A DNA stretch of 64,000 nucleotides from Candidatus Saccharimonadota bacterium (GTDB taxonomy: Bacteria > Patescibacteriota > Saccharimonadia > Saccharimonadales > Saccharimonadaceae): positions 124,001 to 188,000 of the forward strand of contig JAFWNF010000005.1 of assembly GCA_017510445.1 (NCBI GenBank), in the 5' to 3' direction. Of this stretch, positions 49,382 through 58,032 are shown piece after piece (positions within the stretch are counted from its first letter, which is position 1; the number at the start of each line of letters is the position of its first letter). The translations under genes were made by a program, and so were the position numbers. Below the pieces are notes generated by a model. It was not told where the DNA came from. It saw only the letters and a list, made by a program, of their open reading frames with translations, and did not search any database.

Positions 49382-51334
49382 ATGAAAAAGGTCAATGTAT
49401 TTATATGTATTATTTGTATTTTAATCGGAACGGCTGGGTTTCGGCCGGTATTCGCTGAGACGACTACAGAGCTAGATGAAGAAACTGTAACTACAGATTC
49501 TGAAAACGATGAGGATGCAGAGGATGAGGAACCTGAGGAAGATGAAACGGAAAATGAAAAAATTCTGGTGATCTTGGCGGTTTCAGCAGGCGGAGAGGAG
49601 ATGATTGAACTTTTTAGAAATTGGCCAGAAAAACTTCCGCTTTCGGGAGTTTCTTTAAACTATGAGAACGCGACTGGGTCGGTTAATAAACCGATTTATG
49701 AATTTCCGGAGGGGTCAGAAATGGTTGGCGAAAAAATATTGTTTAGATATAAATCTACTGATGATGCAGACAAGGCAGACCTAACCTATACAACAAATAT
49801 GTCGCAGGCGGGTGGGCGCGTTTATCTTACTGCCGATGGTGAGGAAATAGACTCGGTGTGTTGGGGAAACTATCCTGATTGCGAAAATACTGGGAAACTG
49901 GATACAAAGTTTTTAGTGCGAGATTTAGAGACTTTTTTGTTTTCCCTGCTTGATTCTTATATACCGGATTGGGTTTTAGAACGAGAGGTTCTGACAATAC
50001 CAGAAGACGGTGGAGAAACTGGCGAGGGAAATGGTGGTGAAACTAATGGAGGAGATGATGACAAGCCTAACGTCGATCCGAAACCTGATGATGAAGATGA
50101 AGAAATTAAAACTCCAGTTTGTAAGGGGCTAAAGTTTTCAGAAATATTCACATACTTTATTAACGACCGAGGCGAACAGTTCGTTGAGCTCTTTAACCCT
50201 TCGAGCCGAAACATTGCTTTAGATGAATGCGTTTTAAGGTATAAAAATAAAAATTACGAGCTGAGCGGAACTGTGCCTGCGAAAAAGTACTTCGTTATCT
50301 ACCCTGAAGAAATTGAATTGTCTCTGACAAAGAATCCAACGAAATCGAATTTGATTGAGCTCGTTGACGCCGATGAGAGTGTGGCTGATTCGCTCGAATA
50401 TTTTAATGGTCAGAAAAAAGGATTCGCTCTAGCAAAATTTGATGACGAAAAGGAGGTATGGGAACTAACAAAGGTTTTAACGCCTGGGTCAGAAAACAAA
50501 CGTGCGGAAGACGATAAACAAGTTGTCGATGAAACCGAAACGGCTGAGCCAGTTTGTAGAGGAATCCAGTTCTCAGAAATATTGAGTTATTATGAAAGTG
50601 AAAAGTCTGAGCAATTTATTGAACTATTTAATCCAACCGCAACAAAAATTCGACTTGATGGGTGTTTTTTGCGCTATAAGAATAAACTACACGCGTTATC
50701 TGGATTAATTCAGCCAGAGGGATATTTTGTGTTTTTCCCTGCCGATTTTACGTTAACAAAAAATCCGGTGAATTCAAATCTCATCGAAATTATTGATGCG
50801 GACGGGAGTATCGTTGATAGTTTGACGTATTTTAACGGACAAAAGAAAGCAGTGGCTTTGGCGCAGTTTGGTTATAATGATGACGGTTCTGAACAGTGGC
50901 TTCAAACTTATAGTCCAACACCTAGTGAAGAAAACAATTATCAAAAATATAAAACTTGTCCTGCTGGAAAAGTGATAAACGAGGAGACTGGAAATTGTGT
51001 AAAAATTCTTTCTCTTTCTACCGAATTAGCTCCATGCCCAGAAGGTTATTATCGAAACCCTTTAACAAATCGCTGTCGAAAATATGCGACAACTACCACA
51101 TCAACTCTGAAGGAATGTGCGGAAGGGTATGAAAGAAATCCCTTAACAAATCGCTGTCGAAAAATTGTGAAAAACGATGGAGCGAACTATGAAGTCAAAG
51201 AAGAAAAGTTTGAAGAAAAATCATCGTTTGTCGCGGTTTGGGCAATTGTCGCGGTAGGTGTAATCGGCGCGATTTATGTCTTATTTGAATATCGTAAAGA
51301 GTTGTTCGGGCTAATGAGAAGACGAAAAAGCTGA
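49382..51334 (+). CDS. Surface protein with two lamin-tail domains and C-terminal anchor
   Basis: 650 aa. Signal peptide (1-25, ending VFAET), an acidic stretch (about 35-60), a domain of unknown type (60-210), a Gly/Asp-rich linker, then two lamin-tail domains (about 246-375 and 390-520) with SEI...EQFVELFNPS and ILxxD...L-x-Y-K-N-K. Next are three Cys repeats (CPAGKVINEETGNC; CPEGYYRNPLTNRC; CAEGYERNPLTNRC), a transmembrane helix (about 618-637) and RRRKS. Lamin-tail domains often accompany extracellular nucleases or adhesins. TGG-TAAGAT ends 6 nt before the ATG. Confidence 0.85.
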   Translation: MKKVNVFICIICILIGTAGFRPVFAETTTELDEETVTTDSENDEDAEDEEPEEDETENEKILVILAVSAGGEEMIELFRNWPEKLPLSGVSLNYENATGSVNKPIYEFPEGSEMVGEKILFRYKSTDDADKADLTYTTNMSQAGGRVYLTADGEEIDSVCWGNYPDCENTGKLDTKFLVRDLETFLFSLLDSYIPDWVLEREVLTIPEDGGETGEGNGGETNGGDDDKPNVDPKPDDEDEEIKTPVCKGLKFSEIFTYFINDRGEQFVELFNPSSRNIALDECVLRYKNKNYELSGTVPAKKYFVIYPEEIELSLTKNPTKSNLIELVDADESVADSLEYFNGQKKGFALAKFDDEKEVWELTKVLTPGSENKRAEDDKQVVDETETAEPVCRGIQFSEILSYYESEKSEQFIELFNPTATKIRLDGCFLRYKNKLHALSGLIQPEGYFVFFPADFTLTKNPVNSNLIEIIDADGSIVDSLTYFNGQKKAVALAQFGYNDDGSEQWLQTYSPTPSEENNYQKYKTCPAGKVINEETGNCVKILSLSTELAPCPEGYYRNPLTNRCRKYATTTTSTLKECAEGYERNPLTNRCRKIVKNDGANYEVKEEKFEEKSSFVAVWAIVAVGVIGAIYVLFEYRKELFGLMRRRKS

Positions 51335-51344
51335 ACAACAAAAC

Positions 51345-51380
51345 GGCGCCGGAATCGGGGGGGCGATTCTGACGCCATTT
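51345..51380. terminator. Terminator between the lamin-tail gene and tRNA-fMet
   Basis: GGCG...GGAATCG paired with CGATTC...CGCC around a G-rich loop holding a 7-G run (51357-51363). It can serve both converging transcripts. Confidence 0.7.
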
Positions 51381-51457
51381 TGGTTGCGGGGGTTGGATTT
51401 GAACCAACGACCTTTTGGTTATGAGCCAAACGAGCTACCAGGCTGCTCTACCCCGCG
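51381..51457 (-). tRNA. Initiator tRNA-fMet(CAT)
   Basis: C1-A72 mismatch in CGCGGGG/CCCCGCA, D-arm GAGCAGCCTGGTAGCTC, anticodon CAT, T-loop TTCAAAT and encoded CCA: all initiator features. The anticodon stem is TTTGG/CCAAA, so only two of the three usual G-C pairs (30-40, 31-39) are kept; 29-41 is T-A. Confidence 0.93.
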
Positions 51458-51494
51458 ATGTTCCTGGATCTATAAAGTTCAACTATTAATAAAC

Positions 51495-51555
51495 TTCTGG
51501 TTCATTATGAGCCGTTAAACGCAGAATGGAGCTACCAGGTTGCTCTACCCCGCGA
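51495..51555 (-). pseudogene. Broken copy of the initiator tRNA gene
   Basis: 51529-51555 repeats the 5' acceptor and D-arm of tRNA-fMet (26 of 27 bases as at 51432-51457). Downstream the anticodon-loop part GGCTCATAA is recognisable after about 15 foreign bases, but the rest is unrelated, so no cloverleaf can form. It is about 70 bp upstream of the intact gene. Confidence 0.75.
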
Positions 51556-51563
51556 CATTTTAC

Positions 51564-51600
51564 CACCGCAAGGGATACCAAGGTATCACGCCTTGCGGTG
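51564..51600. terminator. Long hairpin after the pilin operon
   Basis: CACCGCAAGG/CCTTGCGGTG outer stem with inner GATACC/GGTATC. Located 28 nt past the stop at 51628. T-rich sequence follows on the plus strand; on the minus strand there is only TAAAAT. Confidence 0.7.
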
Positions 51601-51627
51601 TTATTATATACCTTTTGTTAAAGAAAA

Positions 51628-53046
51628 TCAAGGGCATGGATTCTCTATGGGAGATTCATCTTCAATAGAATAGTTTTTACAGCCCGAATCGGATGAAATA
51701 ATAAAATTCTTCCAAAGTGATGTGCCTTCGCCATCACCTTGACCAAGCGTAAGCGTATAGTCTGGGAATGGAAAATCTGAGTTAAACGTCTCAATACGGC
51801 TTTCGACACGTTGGTAGACATCGTTGGCACGACCAGTAGAATCAATAATGGTTTGTACTTTATCAAAGGAGTCCCCAATATATGAGCCATCACTTTCCCA
51901 TGTTTCACTAATATTCTTAGATGACATTTCTACACGTATGTCGGTTGTTGGTTGGCCATAAGGCATGGTGAGAGACAGCAAGAAAGTGCCGGGCACGTTG
52001 GAACGAGATCCGTTTACAGGGTTTGGGAGTTCTATGACGACCGAGCAAAGATAATCAAGGTTCCCTGGGGCATTTGCGCAACTGACTGGATAGCCAGTAT
52101 GTGTTATCTTCTGTCCGCTTGAATCTTGTTCTCTGTGGTCATTTGAATTAAGAAACGCATTGTTGGATAGGATGGTTGAACGATCGCTTGGTTTTGTTTT
52201 CGTTGGGTCTCCCCATTGTTCATAATGTACGTTCCCAGAAAGAACCGCCGGATAAGAGTTAGTGTTAGCAGGAACAAGCCATAAAGTCCCGCGGTCAGTA
52301 GCCGTCGGATTATTCTTGTCTGGTCCAGAAGTAGAAAAACTATCATAGTTAAAATTGGTAGAGGTTTGGTAAAGCTGAGCGACGAGAACTGGCGGATTCG
52401 ATGCGTCGTCTGAGAAACTAATGATTGCCGCGTCGTCCGTGTTCGCGAAATTGGCTGTTCCCTGGCCAGCAAGATTATCGGGAGAATACCAGCTGATACG
52501 AACGTTCTTAATTTTGTCATTTTCATCATTACGGGTCTGAAGAGGAATAATGCGAGTTGGGCTCTCGCTACTCAAGGTCGAGAGATAATCCTTTGGGTAA
52601 AAATCAATCATTATACATGTGTAGGATTGGACAGTGATTCCTTTTTCATCGGTTTCCTGGACGAGAACACCTCCATCATAGTCTTGTGCATACCCTAACT
52701 CAGCAAAATTAATACATTGGCTTTCGTTTTCTTCAGTTGCTAAAGAGTCATCTACGGCATCGACAATATCCTTTGCATTCACTATATTATCTGGGTATGC
52801 GCCGCCGTGCTGGGCCATATAATCTTTTATTTCGTTGTATTTTTTGAGCAGGATTTTTGTGTCTTCAATTCCGACAACGGCTGAGTCGTAAGCGCTTTGA
52901 GAAAGGTTGTTTTCTGAGCTTTTGCTCATCTCATTGACCATTAATGTAATAAAGCCGGCGGCAATTACGCCGAACAGAAGCGCTGACACTATGATCATAT
53001 AGTACGACGTAGCGCCTTGTTTTTTTTGGTTGTTTTTAGTTCCCAC
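51628..53046 (-). CDS. PilX-like pilus assembly protein
   Basis: 472 aa. After a short polar N-terminus (GTKNNQKKQGATSYY) a hydrophobic helix MIIVSALLFGVIAAGFITLMV (about 16-36) and NEMSKSSENNLSQSAYDSAVVGIEDTK follow, like PilX, which lacks the standard prepilin Phe. A large beta-rich exported domain with a few Cys (QCINF, CANAPG, CKNY) completes it. The longer frame up to 53151 runs inside the previous gene; GTG at 53046 has GGGAGGAA 3 nt upstream and overlaps that gene's stop. Confidence 0.75.
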   Translation of the reverse strand: MGTKNNQKKQGATSYYMIIVSALLFGVIAAGFITLMVNEMSKSSENNLSQSAYDSAVVGIEDTKILLKKYNEIKDYMAQHGGAYPDNIVNAKDIVDAVDDSLATEENESQCINFAELGYAQDYDGGVLVQETDEKGITVQSYTCIMIDFYPKDYLSTLSSESPTRIIPLQTRNDENDKIKNVRISWYSPDNLAGQGTANFANTDDAAIISFSDDASNPPVLVAQLYQTSTNFNYDSFSTSGPDKNNPTATDRGTLWLVPANTNSYPAVLSGNVHYEQWGDPTKTKPSDRSTILSNNAFLNSNDHREQDSSGQKITHTGYPVSCANAPGNLDYLCSVVIELPNPVNGSRSNVPGTFLLSLTMPYGQPTTDIRVEMSSKNISETWESDGSYIGDSFDKVQTIIDSTGRANDVYQRVESRIETFNSDFPFPDYTLTLGQGDGEGTSLWKNFIISSDSGCKNYSIEDESPIENPCP

Positions 53047-54001
53047 TGTTTCCTCCCATCGCCCGCATGGCGAAATTAAATTTATTTGTTGCGCAATATT
53101 CAACATCGAAAGAAGATGACCCTTCGATTTTGCATCTTGAATCTCCATCATTTAATTCAATATCCCCTGTGATAGAACCAAGGATGAAGGAGCCAGTATA
53201 GAGTGAGCGACCTGACATTTTGTTAATAGAAGGTGTTTCTATCACCACTGAGTAGAGAGCGATGTCAGACGTGCTGATTAGTTCGGCGGAAAGCGGAGTC
53301 TGCGAAGAGAGCAAATTGTTTATATTATTATTTAGTTGTTCTGTCATTGCTGAATCTCCAACTGCGTTAGTACTAATATACTTAATTCCACTGTCTGGTA
53401 TTAAAGGATAAACAGTTACGCTACTGCCATCTTTAGGAAAATTGTTGCGACAGAAATTACGACCTGGATCAGCATACTTGCTGAGGCGAAAATTGCCGGA
53501 AAGGCTCGTCCCTCCGGAATAAAATCCAGAAGACATCGTATGGCTGTCGGCTGGCAGTACGTAGCCAGTATTCCAAACATAGGAATATTTTCCAGTACAG
53601 AAAACCCCAGATGTCGGCAAAGGAAGCTTATTTTCGACGCCATTTTTGGTAACTTTTATCTCTTGGAAATATTGTTGATAGATAAACTGTTTTGCATCGT
53701 CATTCATGCAGTCATCAGCGCCGTTAGTACCATTTCCAAATCTATTATCTGCACCTTTAGTACCGATATCACCGAGAGTCTTACAGAGAGATTCGGCATC
53801 AAAAACTGGTGATTCTGCCACTGCAGAGGAAAACTCGTCAATTAAGGCAAGTCCGTCAGTATTCATGGCTTTCATTGTCAGCCCTTTATGGTAGTTGTTC
53901 ACCATGTTCATCGTAACGACAGCAATCGTGAGAAGCAGAATCGAAATAAAGGCGATTGCAACGGTAAGTTCAGTAAGAGTAAAGCCACGTTTATTCCTCA
54001 C
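53036..54001 (-). CDS. Type IV pilin-like minor pilin (PilW-like)
   Basis: 321 aa. [20 protein letters not shown] is a classic prepilin start (cleavage G^F, Glu+5). A large C-terminal beta domain with Cys pairs (ESLCKTLG, DDCMND, SRCKIEG, VEYCATN) follows. Size and position after the GspH-like gene suggest PilW. It overlaps the genes on both sides by about 11 nt, so the cluster is tightly coupled. SD from GAGGTTTTTG of the previous gene end. Confidence 0.85.
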   Translation of the reverse strand: MRNKRGFTLTELTVAIAFISILLLTIAVVTMNMVNNYHKGLTMKAMNTDGLALIDEFSSAVAESPVFDAESLCKTLGDIGTKGADNRFGNGTNGADDCMNDDAKQFIYQQYFQEIKVTKNGVENKLPLPTSGVFCTGKYSYVWNTGYVLPADSHTMSSGFYSGGTSLSGNFRLSKYADPGRNFCRNNFPKDGSSVTVYPLIPDSGIKYISTNAVGDSAMTEQLNNNINNLLSSQTPLSAELISTSDIALYSVVIETPSINKMSGRSLYTGSFILGSITGDIELNDGDSRCKIEGSSSFDVEYCATNKFNFAMRAMGGNSGN

Positions 54002-54782
54002 AAAAACCTCCTTTTTCTAGATTGCTTATTAGTTCAACTCCAGAAGCATTGTTAGCTTTTTTGTGAATTTTTACTAGACGACGCTCGCCACCGCCCGCCC
54101 AACGATCATCGGAATCAACACAGAAGTTTGCGTCTTGATCCCCAGAAGAATTTTGGCTAATAAACTTTTCGAGTAGGCTATTTTCGGAAATGTCTGGATT
54201 ATACAATTCGTTTGGATTTGTCGGAATCGTTTCCTTCGCACTAGGATAATAAACATATGTAAATGTCATGCCATTTTTAGGATGGCGAATAAGAAGTAGC
54301 ATGATTTGGCTGATTGTTTCGGTACCATCTGAAATATCTTCTATGTAAAGTCCAGTCGAAGGGTCTTGGTGTGTTGATTTTATTTCTCCGCCCCAAACTG
54401 GTCTGTATTCTTCTATATCGTCGTCATCAAGAATCTCTGGGCTAAGCGCTGTTAACATTTCAAGGGCATCATTGCCGTTTAAGTTTCTTGTATTTGCTGA
54501 CCCAAGAATTGTATAGGAAGAAAAGGTGGTTTTTTTGTTTTTTGTTTCCATATTAACGAGTTTACCATAAACTGCTTGAGAGGATTGACCATTATTACTA
54601 TGGCGCGTATAGTTGACGCTCGCATAAAGATCTTGGAGATAACTAACAAAACTATTCACTGTGTCGTTAAAACGTTTTTCGGCAATTGAGTAAGATGTAC
54701 CGCTGACTACTATCAAAATAAGTACACCAGATAAAGCTAGGAAAAGTACCACTTCAAGAAGTGTAAAGCCTTTTTTACGCAT
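53991..54782 (-). CDS. Type IV pilin-like protein (GspH/FimT-like)
   Basis: 263 aa. [20 protein letters not shown] is a classic prepilin start. The globular domain is beta-rich with [24 protein letters not shown] near the end. It overlaps the TM/Pro-Glu gene upstream (8 nt) and the PilW-like gene downstream (11 nt). Prepilin peptidase and PilB/PilC-type genes are not in the window. Confidence 0.86.
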   Translation of the reverse strand: MRKKGFTLLEVVLFLALSGVLILIVVSGTSYSIAEKRFNDTVNSFVSYLQDLYASVNYTRHSNNGQSSQAVYGKLVNMETKNKKTTFSSYTILGSANTRNLNGNDALEMLTALSPEILDDDDIEEYRPVWGGEIKSTHQDPSTGLYIEDISDGTETISQIMLLLIRHPKNGMTFTYVYYPSAKETIPTNPNELYNPDISENSLLEKFISQNSSGDQDANFCVDSDDRWAGGGERRLVKIHKKANNASGVELISNLEKGGFCEE

Positions 54783-55341
54783 TTATTTCTCCTCCTCCAC
54801 CACGGTACGGTTCGGGTTCAGGTTCAGGCTCAGGCTCAGGCTCTGGTTCCGGAGTTGGTTCGGGTTCGGGCTCAGGTTCTGGTTCTGGCTCAGGTTCTGG
54901 TTCTGGAGTCGGTTCTGGATTTGGTTCGGGTTCCGGTTCTGGTCCAACCTGTACGTAGACGGTTTTTGTCTCCACTTTTTTCTCGCCAAAGAAATTTAAA
55001 TAGGCGAGCACTCCAGCAGTAATCAAGAGAATAACTGCACAAACACCAAGCAAAATGAATGGCGTTTTGTATTTTTGGGAATCACGACGAAGACGCTCGG
55101 TTGTTAAGCGGATAGTAGTGCGACACTGAGGGGATTTCGGCTTTTCTTCTGGTTTCTCTGGCGCAGGAGCTGGAGTTTCGAATTCTTGCTTAACTTTTAC
55201 TTTGGCAGGTTTTTTTCTCAGTAACCATTGTTGGAAAGGATCGTTAATAACATTCACAAAATATTCTTTATCAGAATTAGCCTTCGACGATTTTATATCG
55301 TCGCTGTGAAAAACAGGAGAATTATTTCGTTCGCCTTCCAT
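54775..55341 (-). CDS. Single-pass protein with Pro-Glu repeat stalk
   Basis: 188 aa. A polar cytoplasmic part (1-95), one transmembrane helix [22 protein letters not shown] (about 97-118), then VYVQVG and a stalk of about 45 residues of repeated Pro-Glu, ending [10 protein letters not shown]. Pro-Glu stalks span cell walls in TonB-like and pilus-associated proteins. First gene of the pilin operon, so perhaps an anchor or assembly factor; inference. TATAAT is 10 nt upstream of the ATG. Confidence 0.72.
   Translation of the reverse strand: MEGERNNSPVFHSDDIKSSKANSDKEYFVNVINDPFQQWLLRKKPAKVKVKQEFETPAPAPEKPEEKPKSPQCRTTIRLTTERLRRDSQKYKTPFILLGVCAVILLITAGVLAYLNFFGEKKVETKTVYVQVGPEPEPEPNPEPTPEPEPEPEPEPEPEPEPTPEPEPEPEPEPEPEPYRGGGGEINA
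54809..54946. repeat. In-frame hexanucleotide tandem repeat (Pro-Glu codons)
   Basis: About 23 near-repeats of a 6-bp unit (GGTTCN/GGCTCN variants on the plus strand), coding for Pro-Glu. Changes by whole units keep frame and alter stalk length. Confidence 0.85.
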
Positions 55342-55380
55342 ACTGGTTATGATTATACAGTATTTTCCTGTTTTTGAAAA

Positions 55381-55803
55381 CTAAATTCCTAGTAAAAACG
55401 CCGTCCATTCAGATAAATTGTTTTTTTCTGGGCCAGTCAATTTTTCTGGAATTTCATGTTTTTTCTTTGCCTCTTCTGAATTTTCAGCAAGATAAATTAG
55501 GGTTTCTCCTGGAAGCTTTTTGTTGAGTTTTTTTCGAGCAGAAAGTTCTTGGTATTCTTCAGAGGAATAGTAGGCGTTTTCTAGACCGAGGCTTTCGATT
55601 TCTAACTCAAGAATTTTTTCTTCATACTGTTTTTCGACTAAAACACGTGAAAGTTGCCAGTTTCTCGTCATGGAAGAAATTGCTCCATAAGTCCAGCCGA
55701 GGCACAAGATGATTGCGATAAAAAGGACGGTGTTTTCAACTGTAAAAAATCTATTTTTTAGGTTGTAGAAAAAACGTCGAGCACTCGTCTTTATTTTTGG
55801 CAT
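55381..55803 (-). CDS. FtsB/DivIC-like septum protein
   Basis: 140 aa. A basic cytoplasmic N-terminus (KTSARRFFYNLKNRFF), one transmembrane segment (about 23-41), a coiled coil (about 50-85, LVEKQYEEKILELEIESLGLENAYY), then ELSARKKLNKKLPGETLIYL, the FtsB/DivIC pattern. It stabilises the divisome. A frame from 55869 exists, but TGT-TATAAT (55810-55815) ends 6 nt before the ATG at 55803. Confidence 0.82.
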   Translation of the reverse strand: MPKIKTSARRFFYNLKNRFFTVENTVLFIAIILCLGWTYGAISSMTRNWQLSRVLVEKQYEEKILELEIESLGLENAYYSSEEYQELSARKKLNKKLPGETLIYLAENSEEAKKKHEIPEKLTGPEKNNLSEWTAFLLGI

Positions 55804-55870
55804 AAGCAAATTATAACATATTTCGCTTTTGCTTGCATCTTTTCCTTTTGTTCTGTATGTTAGTTCCAAT

Positions 55871-58009
55871 ATGCGAAGATTTATTGGGATATTATTAGTT
55901 TTTTTATTAACTTTTTTTCAGGTTCAAACTTTATTTAATTTTCTACCGACTGTAGCATCTTCCGACGTGAATTATACATGTAAAGATGTCCGTGTAGTCT
56001 TCGCAGATGGTTCGGGCGCAACAATAGATGGGACAAACAATGATTATCTCGATTTTAAAGAAGCGTTAAGTGAACAGTTGGAAAAAACTGGGCTGAGTTA
56101 CGATTTTTATGAGCTAGGTAGTCAGGTTCAAGGCGCCTATCAGTATCCGGCAACAAGCATTGGGATTGAAAGTGCAGAAGCATTTATCACCACAATTGGT
56201 GCAAAAATTTCAGCGGGAAAATCTTATACTTATGGCGAGAGTTTTAAACAAGGAATCGGAGAGCTTAAAACATATCTAACGCGCGTTTCGGAAGAATGCC
56301 CGAACACAAAATTTGTGTTGGCTGGTTTTTCGCAAGGTGCCGGAGTTTTGTCAATGGGAATGCCACAGCTTGAAAAATTCAAAGATAAGATTATTTATAT
56401 TGCGACTTTCGGCGATGCGAAGCTTTTTCTTCCTGAAGGAAGTGGAATTCTTCCTCCTGCTTGCCGTGGAGAAAATTTTTCGGAATATCGAGAATACGTA
56501 CCTGATTGCGACGTCGTTCAGGGGATTTTAGACGGACAGGTGCCGTATGTGGCTGACGGTTTTAGTGGAAAAGTTGGAGTTTGGTGTAACCATTTTGATA
56601 TGATTTGTACTTCGAGAATCAACTGGTTGAATTTAAGCGAGTCAATGGATCCGCATGGTTCGTATGGCAATTCAAGATATGCGCTGAGAACTTTTTATCT
56701 TGCTTCAAATAAGATTTATGAAAAAGTGCTCGATGCATTTAATATGGAAAAGCCAAAAGAAGAAAGAGAAATCAAAGTACATAACGTAGCAATTTTGATT
56801 GATACAACTGGCTCGATGAAAAATTTGATTGATCAGTATAAAAAAGAGGCTTTGAGGCTCTCTAGTTTAGTTTTGAATGCGCCTGGTGGAAAAGTAGCAA
56901 TTTACGAATATCGCGATCTGAAAGAAGATAATTTCCAACCAATTTTGCATTGTGATTTTGAGACTTGCACGCTCGAAAAAATTCAAAACATTTTAGATTC
57001 TTTGGAAGTTGAGGGTGGAAGTGATGAGCCAGAATCTTTACTTTCTACATCTTTACAAGCGATGAATGAATTACATTGGGAAAAGGGTGCAACAAAATCA
57101 ATTGTAGCGCTTACGGATGCTGGTTATCATAAAACCGAAATAGTAGGAGGAAGACAAATTGGATTAGAAGAAGTAAAACTTAGGAGTCTAGAGATTGATC
57201 CTGTAAATATTTATACGATTACGCCAGAGAATATTATGGATGAATATTTGGAATTAACGAGCGAAACTGGTGGAAAAAGTTTTTCCGCTACGGGAGAGCT
57301 TAACTTCTCGACGGATTATATTGTTAATCGACCAGACGTGAAGCTTCAATACGAGAATTATTATGGAATAAGCGGGCAAAAAATGATTTTCGACGCTTCG
57401 AAAACAATTGCGGACGGAAAAATTGTTAAGTATGAGTGGGATCTTGATTTTGACGGAGTTTTTGAAACGGAAACAAATGGGCCAATCGTTTCAAAAATAT
57501 TTGAAACCCCTGTGACGGGATTCGTCCAGGTCAAAGTGACTGACGAAAATGGGCTGTCCGGAAATATGTCGGCAAAAGTGGAGATTTCTGAGACCATTGA
57601 GAGAAAATCGACAGAGCTCGAAATCGAGAATTTTGGAATAAAAGAAGGTGAGGGCGTGGCAGAGATTGAGTTTTCGACAGACGGTTTTAGGACGCTTGTG
57701 TATATTAATGACGTGCTAGTCGGCGTCACAGATAAAGAAAAAATAACTATTTCTGATTTGGATTTTTCAATAGATAATAAAATTTCCCTAGTTCCGTATA
57801 GTAACGGGGTTAGTTTTGCAGGCAAAAGTGCCTTTGTGGTTCTAAAAGCAAAAGAAGAAAACCCCAATAACTCTGGCTCTAACTCTGGGGAATCTAAAAA
57901 TAATGAGGCTAAGGGTTTTGATTTTGATGAAAAAGAAGAACTAACAGAAACCGAGAAAAAGAATTATTTTATCTATCCGAAGAATCCAGATTGTGGGATT
58001 GTAAAATAA
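55871..58009 (+). CDS. Secreted cutinase-like hydrolase fused to VWA and PKD domains
   Basis: 712 aa. Signal peptide (about 1-30). Cutinase-like domain (35-285): nucleophile GFSQGAG (Ser154), CNHFDMIC (Asp243) and DPHGSYG (His262), the order and spacing of the cutinase triad, with several Cys. VWA domain (about 303-480) with MIDAS DTTGS (311-315) and TDAGYH. PKD-like domain (about 510-590), a further beta domain, then an acidic Ser/Asn tail; no C-terminal helix. Ester hydrolysis is a family inference; substrate unknown. The ATG is preceded by TATGTT at 9 nt, and it diverges from the FtsB-like gene. Confidence 0.85.
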   Translation: MRRFIGILLVFLLTFFQVQTLFNFLPTVASSDVNYTCKDVRVVFADGSGATIDGTNNDYLDFKEALSEQLEKTGLSYDFYELGSQVQGAYQYPATSIGIESAEAFITTIGAKISAGKSYTYGESFKQGIGELKTYLTRVSEECPNTKFVLAGFSQGAGVLSMGMPQLEKFKDKIIYIATFGDAKLFLPEGSGILPPACRGENFSEYREYVPDCDVVQGILDGQVPYVADGFSGKVGVWCNHFDMICTSRINWLNLSESMDPHGSYGNSRYALRTFYLASNKIYEKVLDAFNMEKPKEEREIKVHNVAILIDTTGSMKNLIDQYKKEALRLSSLVLNAPGGKVAIYEYRDLKEDNFQPILHCDFETCTLEKIQNILDSLEVEGGSDEPESLLSTSLQAMNELHWEKGATKSIVALTDAGYHKTEIVGGRQIGLEEVKLRSLEIDPVNIYTITPENIMDEYLELTSETGGKSFSATGELNFSTDYIVNRPDVKLQYENYYGISGQKMIFDASKTIADGKIVKYEWDLDFDGVFETETNGPIVSKIFETPVTGFVQVKVTDENGLSGNMSAKVEISETIERKSTELEIENFGIKEGEGVAEIEFSTDGFRTLVYINDVLVGVTDKEKITISDLDFSIDNKISLVPYSNGVSFAGKSAFVVLKAKEENPNNSGSNSGESKNNEAKGFDFDEKEELTETEKKNYFIYPKNPDCGIVK

Positions 58010-58032
58010 AAAATGACCGTTTGGTCGATTTT
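58008..58032. terminator. Bidirectional terminator
   Basis: AAAAATGACC-GTTT-GGTCGATTTTT directly after the cutinase-fusion stop; also able to end a minus-strand transcript from 58074. Confidence 0.85.

Noticed and set aside
51357-51363. Seven-G tract as a second phase-variable site
   Set aside because: It lies in the loop of a terminator between two genes, not in a promoter or reading frame.
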